DNA from: Emydura subglobosa
Taxonomy: Eukaryota > Chordata > Testudines > Chelidae
Reading direction: 5' to 3'
Length of the DNA: 64,000 nt
Assembly: GCA_007922225.1 (NCBI GenBank)
Contig: ML680053.1
Coordinates: forward strand, 248,001 to 312,000
The notes beneath the pieces were generated by a model. The model was given only the letters and a program-made list of their open reading frames with translations, was not told where the DNA came from and searched no databases. The translations under genes were made by a program, and so were the position numbers. This document shows positions 20,820 through 32,845 of this stretch, piece after piece. Each line of letters begins with the position of its first letter. Within the stretch, counting starts at the first letter, position 1.

Positions 20820-21320
20820 AGAAAAACTCTGCAAGACAACACTCTGACCTCAGTTGGGAAATCTATAATTCCCTCTTGTTTACCTTCAATCGTTTCTGTC
20901 TGTTATGCAGCTGGTTTCCCAATATTTGAATTGACTTGTATGTAGGGAGTAACGTGCTAGGATTGGTTAAATATGGTCTTGTAATACTGTAGTAAAAATG
21001 ATTGGTTAAGATGCAGATAAGCAGGACCTAAATTTAACTGGAGTCTTAAAGGAAGTTCTTTGGAACCTACCTCCGGATGACAGCCCAAGATCAAAGCTGT
21101 CAGAACTCAATACCCTGCGTGACCATACCGCGCAGAAGCCAGAGCCCCGGACAATCCAATCCTGACTGGCCTTTAGAGGAGCTCATCCGCTTTATCAGGA
21201 ACGGTGAACGTTGTATGCCTAGTGAGTGTATTGTGTTGATTAATTGTGAATAAATACTAGTCGAGGTTCTTTCACTGTGTAAAAGTCCTGCCAAACTGTA
21301 GAGGGACATTGAACCGCAGA
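20820..21320 (+). repeat. LTR-like fragment with polyadenylation signal
   Basis: About 500 bases with an AATAAA at 21249-21254, followed by a T/G-rich stretch and a sequence resembling the U5 part of a retroviral LTR. No TG...CA ends are certain. The assignment rests on texture and the polyadenylation signal. Confidence 0.4.
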
Positions 21321-21723
21321 CCTAGGGAGGGTGGTGCTGGGAGCCCAAAGTTGTGCAGGAAACAGGATTCAGTAGCCAGGCTGCACCCAACCCTGACACA
21401 GTGTACGGGCCAGGCCTGCCCCAGAAACACTGCGGGGCTCTGCCTCCCCACGATGGGCACACTGTGATGGTGAGCAAGAGGGACAGAGTCTCACATGCAC
21501 ACCCAGCTCTGTCCCGCAAGGCAGTGGTTTACATCTCCCCCAGCTGCTCCCAATGCCCAAACCGACATGCCCGCTTGGGACCGCTGCCCCGGAAGGACAC
21601 TTGACCCCTCTCGTGACTTCCCTTCACCTCCCCCTCAGAATCAATTATTCTGCGGGGGCGGAGAAATCTGTGGGGGACATGAATTCTGCGTTTGTGCAGC
21701 AGCACAGAATTCCCCTGGGAGTA

Positions 21724-22200
21724 AAGTGAATTCTTTCCATTAGCTGTACTGGCAGCTCAGAGAAGGGGTAAGGAAATCAAAATGCCTGACAAGGAGAAAC
21801 TGTATCTTTAAGCGGCTTAGATTCTTAGGGCAAAAATTATAAAGCATAAGGAAAGATCCCCAGTGTTTAGCCTGGGTTTGTCCTAAAAGACACATAGGGC
21901 TTGCCTATTATAGAAGCTTCAATTACCTTTTAAAATTTAAGACTGATTTATTTATGTCCCCATTTACTTGCTTTACCCTCATAAATAAATTTGTGTTTCC
22001 TTTTTCTAGCTAATAAATCTTTAGGTAGTTTATTACAGAATTGGTTGCAAGCGTTGTGTGATGTAAGATCTAAGGTGGAGTTGACCCGAGGTAAGTGACT
22101 GGTCCTTTGGGACTGGAAGTAACCTGAATATTGTTGTGATTTTTGGTGCGAGGGACCATCTATCACAAAGGCAAGCTTACCTGGGTGGCGAGATAGATGG
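21724..22200 (+). repeat. LTR-like interspersed repeat, right half (split)
   Basis: Continuation of 17330-17582. It matches 24025-24400 and 24611-24665 in order: AAATnCCTGAC, CTTAG, AGCATAAG, GATCCCC, a TTACTTGCTTTACCCTC-like piece, TTTAGGTAGTTTATTACAG, GATCTAAGGT, GTGACTGGTCCTTTGGG, TTGTGATTTTTGGTG and GGGACCATCTATCACAAAGG. Confidence 0.6.
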
Positions 22201-23689
22201 GAGTGTGGTCAGTCTGTTTAGTGCTAGAGAACTTTACAAGATTCTCACCCAACATTTCTAGCCCTCCTGGTTACAGAGAAAAGCTTGAAAAGGGACCCAG
22301 AAAGGTTCAAACACCAGAAGGCAAGGAAAGAACCGAAACGTATTGGCAAGATAAATGTACTAGGCAATCTTATTATTTTGTGGGGCCCAGCTCAAGATGT
22401 TCAAAGACTTGGGGCTGGCAATGCAGCTGACTCCTGTCTGTGCTTTGAAAGTCTCCCCATGAGCTTTAGTTTCCACATATCACCTGGGATATATATATGG
22501 TCATATCAGGGCTTCTGTCCATGCCAACAGCCCCTAAGCCTCTGTGCCAAGTTTTTTCCCTTCATGAAAGCACTGCCCTAAGGTAAACATCAATTATGCA
22601 TGGAAACTAAATATGAAACATCTGCCTAAGCAGGAACAGGTCTCCTGCTCTGTGCTGTGTATATTGGTGTTTATTTTACTGCCATTTATTATAAATGCCC
22701 ATCCCAAACTCCAGGTGCCTCTACTACATTATTCATATTCAGACAATCCACACAACATTCAAAAAGGCTCAATAGCCACTTAACACCATGAAAAATATCT
22801 CTTCCCTTCCCAGCCCCATCACACCCCAATGGGCCACTGCATAGGGCTGGGCTTACACATGTGCTTAAACAAACACTTTGCTGCATTGCAGCAGAGTCAT
22901 TTGACTGCCACGCTAAGCTGTGTCTGTCTGTCTTCCAAGTCAAGCTGCTTGCCTGCCATCCCTGTAAGATTCAAGTAGCATCTCAGATGATGAATGCGAT
23001 GCAAATATACTCAGCATATAATGCCGGGATCGATGGGTAGAATTAGCATGACAGGGATCCATGCAAAAACAGGAGGACCAGAGTGGCATCCTGTATAAAG
23101 CAGCACTGAATCTGGTCCAGTCAACTCAAATTTAAGTTCTCCCACACGGTCTGGATTCTGGCTGTTGATGTAGTAGCCGCAATAGTGCAGCAAGTATCCC
23201 ACCATGCAATCACGCTACCAGGGAAACTTTCCAACTCTGGCATTTCTTTATTTCCCGTTGAAGTAACGTGTTCTTTCAATTTATGGCTGGAAAGCTCCCT
23301 CTCCTTCTACTTTTGTAATTTGCATTTGAATTCAAGTTTTCACCAATTGCCATGGGTTGCATTTTTAACCTTGCCGTTGACCTCTCAGATGTGACAACCC
23401 TGCCTCTCAGTCTGCCGAGGCACAAAGGGCAGGATGCAATGCATGAGAAAGACCCAAAATGAGAGGGACCAAGAAATTATTCAAGCAGGAAACTTTAAAT
23501 GTTGCAAGATTCCTTCCTTTTCTGGAAGTAACTCCATAAAACCTTTGTTTCATGTAGGACACTGGCAGACTAAGCACAGCTCATGCCAAAGCCCATAGGC
23601 CTCACTGAACACTCATCAGCACAAAGCTGAAAACCAATCACGTGTGTGTTAGTATTTTTAAAACAGGTATTAGATTCATAGAGACGTGT
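22201..23689. other. Gene-free stretch
   Basis: No supported coding region. The ORFs here (up to 98 codons) carry no recognisable motif. No named repeat was recognised apart from possible extension of the LTR-like repeat to about 22230. Confidence 0.5.
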
Positions 23690-24840
23690 TCAGTGTTTGG
23701 ATGTTATGGAATGTTTGTGAGTTGCTGCATGCATTAATCTCACTTAAATATTACTTTATAACATGGGATACAGATACTAAGTGTTTGCTTTGTAACTATA
23801 AAGGTGTTTGCTATGAAACTGGAAAGCCCCCCAGTCAGGAAAGAAGCATTACCAAGTGTGAAATACTAGTTTAGCACAAGAAATGTCATCTCCTGGTCTA
23901 GATACCAGACAAACCATTGTAGAACATAAAAGTGTGCAAAAGACTTTGAGGATTGCTCTCCCCACACCCAGGAAGAGGAGATGGGCACAAATCCTCGACC
24001 CATCATAATTTGAACTCTGGGGGAAGGGAATAAAAATCCCTGACCAGAAGGATCTGTATATCACTGCTGCTTAGAATTTGGCAAGGGCAATATTTCTAAG
24101 CATAAGCAAGGGATCCCCAAGCTGTTTAAGCTTGGGTTAGCCCTAAAGGACATAGAGCTAGCACATTACAGCAGCCTCTATTGGTCTTAAGTTTCAAAAA
24201 GTAACTCATTTGTGTGTGCATGCTTACCTGCTTTAACCTTGTATGTAACTCATTTCTTTTTCTGAGTTAATAACTCTTTAGTTTGTTTATTACAGGATTG
24301 GCTACAATCATCTGTAGTGAGAGATCTAAGGTACAATTGACCTGGGGGAAGTGACTGGTCCTTTGGGCCTGGGAGAAACCTGAATATGGTTGTGATTTTT
24401 GGTGTAAGGCAGTGGCGTAGCTACAGGTGGGCCTGGGTGGGCCATGGTCCATCCACTTTGAAAGCAGGCCCACCCAATCAGATTCTAAGAAATTCACCTG
24501 CTTTTTTATCAGCCTCTGTAAAACCGGCTGTTTCGCTTGTGACACCAGGCTTGTGCCCACCCGTGTCAACCACTGGCCTGCCAAAAAAATCAGTTCTGGC
24601 TACGCTTCTGGTGTAAGGGACCATCTATCACAAAGGCAGGCTTGCCCGGGTGGCAAGATAGGGTGGAGTGCCCAAGGGGATAGTCTGTGATTCCATGTTA
24701 AGGCTGCTGTAGTACTTGAGGAGTTCACACTTGATACTTGGTCGGTGAAATCTAATGATAGAACACATCCTTTTTGGGCTTTGGGCCCTGGTTTGTAAAG
24801 TCTGCCCTGAAGTTGGCACCCACAGTCGTGAGCCACCCCA
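23690..24840 (+). repeat. LTR-like interspersed repeat, full-length-like copy with nested hAT
   Basis: The more complete copy of the repeat split at 17330-17582 and 21724-22200. Its course can be followed through both halves. It is interrupted at 24410-24610 by a hAT-type element with a duplication of GTGTAAGG. The tail (24619-24840, through TCTGTGATTCCATGTTAAGG) has no counterpart in the other copy. The ends are approximate. Confidence 0.55.
24410..24610. mobile_element. hAT-type non-autonomous DNA transposon, 201 bp
   Basis: Inverted ends: CAGTGGCGTAGCTACAGGTG at the left, and CAGAAGCGTAGCCAGAACTG as the reverse complement of the right. A perfect 8-bp target-site duplication GTGTAAGG flanks it (24402-24409 and 24611-24618). 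The paralogous repeat near 22145-22160 (GGTGCGAGGGACC) lacks the element, giving an independent view of the empty site. There is no transposase, so it depends on a hAT transposase in trans. Confidence 0.9.
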
Positions 24841-26089
24841 GGGAGCTTGACATGTTTCTGCATTTCTGATGTAAATAGATTCCAGCAAGTAAAGGGGCAT
24901 CAAATGACTGTTCAATGCCGGTAATTTGGGGAAGAAGAGGAGAGGTCTGGGTATAACAACTGGGCTAAATGCAAGGAGCCCAATTCATCCCCAGTGTTGC
25001 TGCACTGACATCGGCGGAGTTTTGACTGAGATGAATTATACCCCATTAACTTACAGACCAGAGAACTGCAGCATATCCCCGCCATGAAAGTCAATATGCT
25101 GCACCAAAAATGTCTTTGTTATTTTCGTCAATGTCACTGTTTCCTTCACTCTTGTAAATGCTTGTACATCAAATCCAAAGAGCAAAGTGGTTAGCAGTTG
25201 CTAGCACTTTTATGTCTGAGAAGACAAGGGTCCAAAATCTGCTCTCAGGGACACTGATGTAAATGCAGAGTAACTAAAATGGGCTCATGCCAGATTTACA
25301 CTAGTGTAACTAACAGCTGAATTTAGCCCAAGACATCTCACTGAAATATATGCCAGCCTATTCGGCTTTGCTAAAAAGTTTTTTTTTTTTTATTTTCTTG
25401 ACTGCCTCGCAGATAAGGGAGAAGTACATCTAAAAATGGAGACACAAGAATTTTGCACAGCTGCTACATTTAAATGTAATCTTCTAGGCCATAAATCAAA
25501 ATTTAATCTGACAAAAGGTACAACTCAATTCCTCATCAATCTGCCTTCGTAGGTTACACGTGAATATAAAGGGCTTCTTGATTTACTCTGGCTGCTAGAA
25601 GCTGAACTGCGTTCTTTTAATAGCGGATTCTTTTATCTATCAGTTCCCCACTCCTAATGTCTATTTCTGTGCATTGATTAGAATTTACTGAGCTCTCAAC
25701 TTTACTGCAAAACAGACCCATTTCCCATTACACTTTTAATGCAGTGGTTTTTATCAAGGGAAATACGAATATTTATCAGCCCAAAAATATATCGACTTCA
25801 GAAAATAAGACGTGACCATTTTGAGTCTTTTCATTCCTTTAATGCTTATATAACAGCACCAGGTTCTCTGATAAACTGAAAACAGGTCAGTACCTAAGGG
25901 AGCTGTGCTTCCCAAAACTTTTTCTGGAGAGCGGAGGGGGGCGACCATAATTGGGAGCTATATCAAATTCCCAGGCCCCACAGATATATGTATTTTGCAG
26001 CAGAACGAAGGCAGAATTAAACTAGTCCACCTGCAAAGTTTGATAGCACCCATGGCAGCTCTAGTGAGAACAGAGAACTGGGAGTTTAG
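24841..26089. other. Gene-free stretch, AT-rich block
   Basis: No gene. 25380-25393 is a T-run. 25400-25740 is AT-rich, looks unique and is a weak candidate for conserved non-coding DNA. 25250-25320 contains the short GTGTAA-type repeat piece also seen near 15790. Confidence 0.4.
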
Positions 26090-26308
26090 GACAGGAAGAT
26101 GCAATTTTTAACAGTGAGGGTAATAACCATTGAAACACTTTACCAAAGGTTGTGGTGGATTCTCCATCACTGACCATTTTTAAATCAAGAGATATAATCT
26201 AGTTCATAAAGAATGATTTTGGGGAAGGTCTCTGGTCTGTGTTATCCAGGAGGACAGACCAGATGATTGCAATGGTCCCTTCTGGCCTTGGAATCTATGA
26301 ATCTGACT
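26090..26308 (+). mobile_element. CR1 LINE 3' end, old subfamily
   Basis: Sense-strand CR1 3' terminus. The last coding part (CCAAAGGTTGTGGTGGATTC, ATTTTTAAATCAAGA) is followed by the 3' UTR signature ending CCCTTCTGGCCTTGGAATCT and ATGAATCTGA. It is strongly 5'-truncated. Confidence 0.85.
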
Positions 26309-26673
26309 CTGGGGTTCTCTTCCCATCCCAGCCATTGTTCTCTGCAGTGAAATCAATGGGACCAATCATGGAGTAAGGTATACACACTAGGAGTAAAGGG
26401 AGCAGAATCATTCCTATAACCTTAATGTGCCTCAATTATCTAGCTGTAAAATGATACTTTAACAGATATTCCCAAATTAAGGTCTGGAGAGCACCTAATA
26501 GTCTGCATATATCCAGCTGTCAAGATGCATTAAAACAAACACATTAAATACTTTCCCAGTGTTACTTTTCTACATAAACAAATGCTGTAGTTGTCCCATG
26601 GATGTAACATGATCACAAATGGGTGGTAGATCTCTTCGGCACAGCCTTCCCAGCCACAAGATGTGCCCCACGC

Positions 26674-27140
26674 TCATAGAACCATGGAAGATTAGGGTTG
26701 GAAGGGACCTCAGGAGGTCACCTGGCCCAACCCTCTACTCAAAGCAACCAACCCCAACTAAATCATCCCAGCCAGGGCTTTCTCAAGCCGCACCTTAAAA
26801 ACCTCTAAGGATGGAGATTCCACCACCTCCCTAGGTAATCCATTCCAGTGCTTCACCACCCTCCTAGTGAAAAAGCTTTTCCTAGTATCTAATATAGACC
26901 TCCCCCACTGCAACTTGAGACTATTGCTCCTTGTTCTGTCATCTACTACCACTGAGAACAGCCTAGTTCCATCCTTCTTGGAACCTCCTTCAGATACTTG
27001 AAGGCTGCTATCAAATGCCCCCTCACTCTTCTCTTCTGCAGGCTAACCAAGACTAATTCCCTCCTCCTCTCCTCATAAGTCATGTACCCCAGCCCCCTAA
27101 TCATTTTTGTTGTCCTCCGCTGGACTCTTTCCAGTTCAGA
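26674..27140 (-). mobile_element. CR1 LINE 3' end, minus strand
   Basis: The 3' end is at the left (CATAGAACCATGG, GGTTGGAAGGGACCTCAGG). The minus strand encodes the RT C-terminal tail: an ORF ending at 26758 reads [38 protein letters not shown] and LEKALAGMI. A frame change near 26950 separates it from an upstream piece ([21 protein letters not shown]). It is 5'-truncated at about 27140. Confidence 0.9.
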
Positions 27141-27756
27141 GAACTCTGTTGTCATATAACTGGAGATCCTCCAAGCAATAAGACAAATTAGCTGCCAGCA
27201 ACTTGCTGTTTGCTATTAGAGGATTGGGTAAAGTGCAAGATTTAATTCAGGGAAGTCCCATGGCCTGTGTCATGCTGGCAATCAGATCAGAGGATAACAA
27301 CTGTCCATTGTAGCTTTATAAAATTATGTATCTATGAAGACTTGGCATCAGGAAATCTAATCATGAAAGAAAACCTTGGCTTTCTCCACTGTCTTCCAAC
27401 CGGTGTTGCCTTGGGCGAATCACTTGACCTTTGCCTCAGCTTCCTGATCAGTAAAACATACTAACTCTTCAGAAGTGCACGGGGTGTGTTTCTTCATGAA
27501 CATTTGTGTAACGCTGAGGTGTTGAATTAAATATAAATGCAAATTATAAATAATAATTCATAATCCTGGGTGGAGAAAACACAATATGCCAGTGATTTAT
27601 GGCTGTCCTTCTGCCTTTCATCTCCACACATCCCTCAGTGTCTCCAATTTGTTCTCCTAGTTCTTGCCTATACGTCTTACCTCCCTCCTTGACACTTTCT
27701 CTCTTCCTTCTCAGCACGCTGAGAGACAGAACGCTTCACTCCTCTGCTGAACCACT
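27141..27756. other. Gene-free stretch with a weak MIR relic
   Basis: No gene. 27395-27470 (CCTTGGGCGAATCACTTGACC, GCCTCAGCTTCCTGATCAGTA) reads as a plus-strand MIR core. The rest is unassigned. Confidence 0.5.
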
Positions 27757-28875
27757 TAGAATCATAGAAGATTAAAGTTGGAAGGGATCTCAGGAGGTCA
27801 TCTAGTCCAACCCTCTGCTCAAAGCAGGACTAACCTCAGCTAAACCATCCCAGCCAGGGCTTTGTCAAGTCGCACCTTATAAACCTCTAAAGATGGAGAT
27901 TCCAGCACCTCCCTAGGTAACCCATTCCAGTGCTTCATCACCCTCCTAGTGGAAAGGTTTTTCCTAGTATCCAACCTAGACCTCCCCCACTGCAACTTGA
28001 GACCATTTCTCCTTGTTCTGTCATCCACCACCACTGAGAACAGCCTAGCTCCATCCTCCCTGGAACCCCCTTTCAGGTAGTTAAAGGCTGCTATCAAATC
28101 CCCCCTCATTCTTCTCTTTTGCAAACTAAACCAGCCCAGTTTCCTCAGCCTCTCCTCATAAGTCATGTGCTCCAGTCCCCTAATCATTTTCGTTGGCCTC
28201 TGCTGGACTCCTTCCATTTTATCCACATCCTTTCTGTAGTGGGGGGCCCAGAACTGGACACAATACTCCAGATGTGGCCTCACCAATGATGAATAGAGGG
28301 GAATAATCACATCTCTCGATCTGCTGGCAATGCTCCTACTAATGCAGCCCAATATGTCGTTAGCCTTCTTGGCAACCAGGGCACACTGCTGACTCATATC
28401 CAGCTTCTTATCCACTGTAATCCCTAGGTCCTCTTCTGTTGAACTACTGCCTAGCCCATCAATCCCCAGTTTGTAGCTGTGCATGGGATTCTTCCATCCT
28501 AAGTGCAGGACTTTGCACTTGCCCTTGTTGAACCTCATTAGATTTCTTTTGGCCCAATCCTCCAATTTATCTAGGTCACTCTGTATCCTATCCCTGCCCT
28601 CCAGGGTATCTACCACTCCCCCCAGCTTAGAGTCATGTGCAAACTTGCTGAGGGTGCAATCTATCCCATCCTCCAGATTATTAATGAAGATGTCAAACAA
28701 AACTGGTGCCAGGACCGACCCCTGGGGCATTCCGCTTGTTAGCGGCTGCCAGCTAGACACGGAGCCATTGATCACTACCCGATGATCTAGCCAGCTCTCC
28801 ATCCATTTTATAGCCCATTCATCCAACCCATACTTCTGTAACTTGCTGATAAGAATACCATGGGAGACTGTATTC
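27757..28875 (-). mobile_element. CR1 LINE, minus strand, 5'-truncated (young-looking)
   Basis: A 1.1-kb 3' part of a CR1 with its 3' end at 27757 (GAATCATAGAAG, GGAAGGGATCTCAGG). The left terminus has the CR1-type octamer-like end. The 5' truncation point lies at about 28875, where coding similarity (dTVSHG) stops. It keeps a long uninterrupted frame, so it is among the least decayed CR1 copies here. Confidence 0.92.
27840..28826 (-). pseudogene. CR1 reverse transcriptase C-terminal half, open frame but catalytic box mutated
   Basis: 328 codons, open, ending at the natural CR1 C-terminus (DKALAGMV). It covers the later RT motifs and thumb: GMPQGSVLAPVLFDIFINNL at residues 33-51, then FAHD at 62-65 where CR1 has FADD, so the first catalytic aspartate is histidine. 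LGITVDKKLDMSQQC, RPHLEYCVQFWAPHYRKD and the tail motif [13 protein letters not shown] follow. The first methionine lies inside RT and is not a true start. The endonuclease and the N-terminal half of RT are missing by truncation. It would be inactive on both counts. Confidence 0.88.
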
Positions 28876-31487
28876 CCCTATGCTTCATGCTGTGCATCAA
28901 ATTGACATAGGATCCCGTGATCCCCATCCATTTCAGTCCCAGCAGGGGCCACGGCAGGTGAAGCGCTTTGATGTAAGAGCACAGGGTGTCCATCAGAAAG
29001 AGTTAAGTGCACTCTTGACTCTGTTATGAGTCCTCTAGGACCCATCCACTCTAAGATCCATAGCGGTAAGCCATTATTTCGTTTACCCAGCGTTTAAGTT
29101 TCTCATTTAAAAGAGTTAACTCTCATTTAATTCCCCCTCATAGCTTCAAGCATGCGCACACCTAATGGACTCGCTAGAAAACCCTCCGGTGCAAACTGAC
29201 ATTTAAACTGTGACGGCACTGGGCAGTGTATGATTGATGATGGCCATGGGTTCAACAGCTACAGAAACCCAGAGGACAGGGGGGCTAGGCATGCTACAAA
29301 TAGCATAGTGCATGAAGCTAGAGAGGACCCTGCATTGCCAACAATTTTATTCTATGGTGATCACGTTGAACGAACGTCCCTACACGTCTGTGTGGCAGTT
29401 AGAGACCGCGGCCTGAATTCCTCCTCTTTGCAAGGCAGGGTCTAACGTGGGTGAGTGGTTTATTCAGCCCTCACCACGGCTGCATTTTGCCTTCATGCTC
29501 ACAGTACTCCCAGTGAGTAACTCATTCAGTCACAGGGTACATTCCATCCAAGTGCAGTATGCCTCAGACAGGGGGCCCAGTTCTCCACAGCCTTGCATGC
29601 AATGCGATCATCTGTGCCTGTACCAAGAGGGAGAAGGAAACTTCTCCCTTCTGATCTGGCAACCTTTAACCCACCTGGCACAGGGTACAAGTTTCAGGCC
29701 AGGAGATTTCTTTCATGATGGGATTTGCAAGTTTTTTCCTCTTACAATCCCCTAATGCTGGTTGGAACCCTGCTTGTTGATCTGCCCCCCGCCCCACTAC
29801 ACCATGAAAGCCCTTTGCTGCATGCCTCCTGCAGAGGATGTGCCGGCGTGGTCCTGGATGCAGGAAGCCACGATGCTATGGGGATGCTGGGTTGCTTCAG
29901 ACGGTCAAGGAACAGCCCTGGAGGCTGCAATAAGTGAGAACAGCTCCTGGCTGCTCTAGTTTATGCTGGAGACCGCACTGGAGCTGCCCAGAACCCTCAA
30001 GGCGCAAAGATGGTTTAAACCCACCTTCATCCCCCTTCCCAGCCTGCGCATCCTAGAGGTGGCAGCACAGATTTTATCCTATACATCTAAAAGCAGACTA
30101 AATCAAGACTGCAACAAAACATCCCTCAGGAGCCTCCGACATGTCTGGCTTGGGAGCAGAGCTGGGCAATACTGCAAAACTTTGTCTATGAATATGTTTT
30201 CAACATCCCCAACAACTACCCTTTGAGACTGAGAAGATTCCCCCTGATGAAGAAGCAAACACTAATTCTTGGGGGAGCCTGTTTGTCTGGATGTTTTTTC
30301 TTTTGGCTTCCTTAAAGTTTACAGAGGGGTCTGGTTGGGTGTTGGGAGGGGAGGACAGAGGCCAGCCAGCTGCTCACTGAGAAGGCAGTAGCAAGGGCTC
30401 TAGCCTCCTGTCCTTTGATCCTTGATCACACCTTTTGATGGTCCTGATGATTGCCCTTCCCCTGTGTGTTAGTGAAGGGGACATGGCTGACCTAAGAGAG
30501 ACAAACTTAGAAGCCAGATGCTAAGCAACCAAGGCAGCAGCAAACAAGAGAGCTTGAGGGGGAGTCTGTAGGACGGAGAAAGAATAAAATCGACATGGTT
30601 CAAAAAGGCTTCATGGTCAATGCCAACACTGCCCCTGGCTCTTGCACCTGTGTCCAGACAGAGAACCTGACCATGGAAGCCTCTACCCAAGTCCTGACTC
30701 TGGCCTGCATTTTCCAGTCATAGAAAGCCAGGCTAGGGAGGCCACTCAGTGTGAAAGGTGTCTGCTGGGGTAATCTCTCAGAAAGCAGATGGAAGAGCCA
30801 CAGGAGGTGGTGGCTAGGCTGAGAAGCATCCATGCCCATGAAAATTCATTGAAAACATGCATATGGAGACCTCCAAGGTAGAGGCCGTAATCCAGCCAGA
30901 GAAGACTGCAGTCCTATGTTTCAGCACTGATTTTATTACAGTCACTTAGATTTGCTCCTAAAAGCAATTAGCAAAATTCTTAGCAGCTTAAGGCAACCCG
31001 TCACTGTAAACGGCACGTTAATTGCAGATGCTTCTCTATATTTACTCTGTTGCAGTACTGAAATTTTTCATTCTGAGATGAATGAATGTGCCATTTGGTG
31101 CAATCACTATCTATCTGCATTGGAGGAAAATTAATGAGGTAATAAGATTCATGCCTGTAGTGTTATCACAGCCCTTGGGCTACAGGCAGGATGTATATAT
31201 TGACTCATCTCCCTTAATCAAGTATCCATGAACGGGGATAAAATGTGATGTTTAACCACAGCCTGGGCACTTGCTTTCCCAGCTCCCTTGAGATGCCCCC
31301 CAGAGATCTGGCTCAGGACCAACTAATCCAAGATTATTCTATCCTGAGCTGCAATTACACCACTGCTGTTGTCTCCCAACCACAGCGCGCTATGCCAGTT
31401 TGGATTTCCCAACACTGAATAAGGGAAGGAAAGCAGGGAGAGAAAAAGACGGGTATGGAAAAGAAGCTGGGATACAGATGGTTAATA
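28876..31487. other. Gene-free stretch, unique-looking
   Basis: No coding region or named repeat is supported over 2.6 kb. ORFs up to 102 codons lack motifs. 30950-31210 is AT-rich with TTAATTGCAGATG and AAAATTAATGAGG and has the look of conserved non-coding DNA, but I cannot test that. Confidence 0.45.
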
Positions 31488-31560
31488 GTTCATAGACGTT
31501 AAGGGCTGGAAAACCCAGGTTAGATCATTACATCAGCTAACTGCTGTGCAGAGGTACAAA
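31488..31560 (-). mobile_element. CR1 3'-end relic
   Basis: A short minus-strand CR1 3' tail (AGTTCATAGACGTTAAGGGCTGG). Heavily decayed. Confidence 0.5.
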
Positions 31561-31759
31561 CCATTAGTTTATTGCACACACAGCCCCCACAGCATCTAAA
31601 GTTACTTTGATTTAGTTATAATTATACCCAGAGGTCTCAGAGATACACAATTCTGTGTATTACAGCTGTGACTCAAATCCTGATTGCCTGTTTTGATTTA
31701 TGTGGGTGCACGTTAGTGAGGCCTTTAATTTCTGCAAGGCCACTCCAGCCAAACACACT

Positions 31760-32845
31760 CCTGTATGTACCCCCTACACTCTATTGTAATAATCTTTGTA
31801 CAAAATATACCTTGTGAGGTATTGTTTGAAAGCTAGTAACTCACTGGCCACGAACGTCATGGTGAAATGTATGTAGCAACATATGTAAAGTTACGAACAT
31901 AGGATGAAATTATGACTGAAATGTGGTTACCGGACAAGTCTAGGGAATGGATAAATCTGTTTCTCAAAGACAAAGTACAAGCTGGTATCAAAGTTGATGG
32001 GCCATCACATGTCAACTAGCAAGTCTTTGTCACATGTCTTTGGCAAGGAAGGGGGCAGGAACACATCGATATGCATTTTAACGAACAGCAGCATGGAACC
32101 TCTCACCACAAGACTCCATAACTTCAAACTCACAACAGAAATGAACTTTATCTGGGGGTAACCTTCAGGAAAATGCATTTCAAAAGGTGACTGGACTATA
32201 AAAAGTGAGGGGCAAAGACATCCCAAGGTATCTCTCCCTTACCTCCAAAGACAAAGGAAGCTGCCATTTGACTTTGGGAGAGATCCTAACTTGAAACTCG
32301 GTCAGCCCTGTTGCTGGGAGCATGTGGTAGGAATTTTTTTCTTGAACCAAATCTAGATTATGTTTTAGCACATGACAGCGTTCTCTCTCTATTTCTCTAG
32401 TAACCATTTCTAACTTTTAATGCCTTGTACTTGTGTTCACTTAAAATCTCTTTATAGTTTAATAAGTGTCTTTTATTCTTTAAATCAAACTAATCCAGTG
32501 TTGCATTTAAATTGAAATGTTGGATGATGCCAATTAAAGTAGCAGATGGTTATATTTGATCCCAACAGAGTTATGATCTTGTAACTGTCTAGGAGAGGGC
32601 TGGACAGTGCAAAACATATGTTTTGGGGGGGAATTCAAGACTGGGGTGTTGGGGTCACCCTACAGGCAGTAACCAAAGCTGCTTGGGTCAGCATTGCTGG
32701 CAGGTTGTGGCTATATAAAGACACTCAGGGTGTGACTTGCATGCTGTTTGTAAGCAGCCCAGTTTGGGAGCTACAGTATCAAAGCTCTGAGTCACCCCAG
32801 GTTGCAGAGCTGGTGGTGATAACCTTTCACTGATCTGGATCGCAC
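31760..32845 (+). repeat. LTR-like interspersed repeat with TATA box
   Basis: About 1.1 kb of sequence with promoter-like structure: TATAAAAA at 32197-32204, followed by about 600 bases of AT-rich R/U5-like sequence ending near a GAGTCACCCCAGGTTGCAG block. It resembles turtle ERV solo LTRs in texture, but I could not fix TG/CA ends or a duplication. No internal retroviral genes are adjacent. Confidence 0.45.

Larger units (their letters stand above)
17583..21723. mobile_element. TIR-bearing DNA-transposon-like insertion with 6-bp duplication, carrying nested elements
   Basis: The left end starts TACACCTGGGGGCATTCTGT. The reverse complement of the right end starts TACTCCCAGGGGAATTCTGT. About 18 of the first 23 positions match. 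AAGTGA lies immediately outside both ends (17577-17582 and 21724-21729). The flanking halves together match the uninterrupted LTR-like copy at 23.7-24.7 kb, which supports a true insertion. The inside (17583-18060 and about 21320-21723) is non-coding, and CR1 and LTR-like pieces lie between. I see no transposase. A 6-bp duplication is unusual for hAT (8 bp), so the superfamily is open. Confidence 0.6.
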
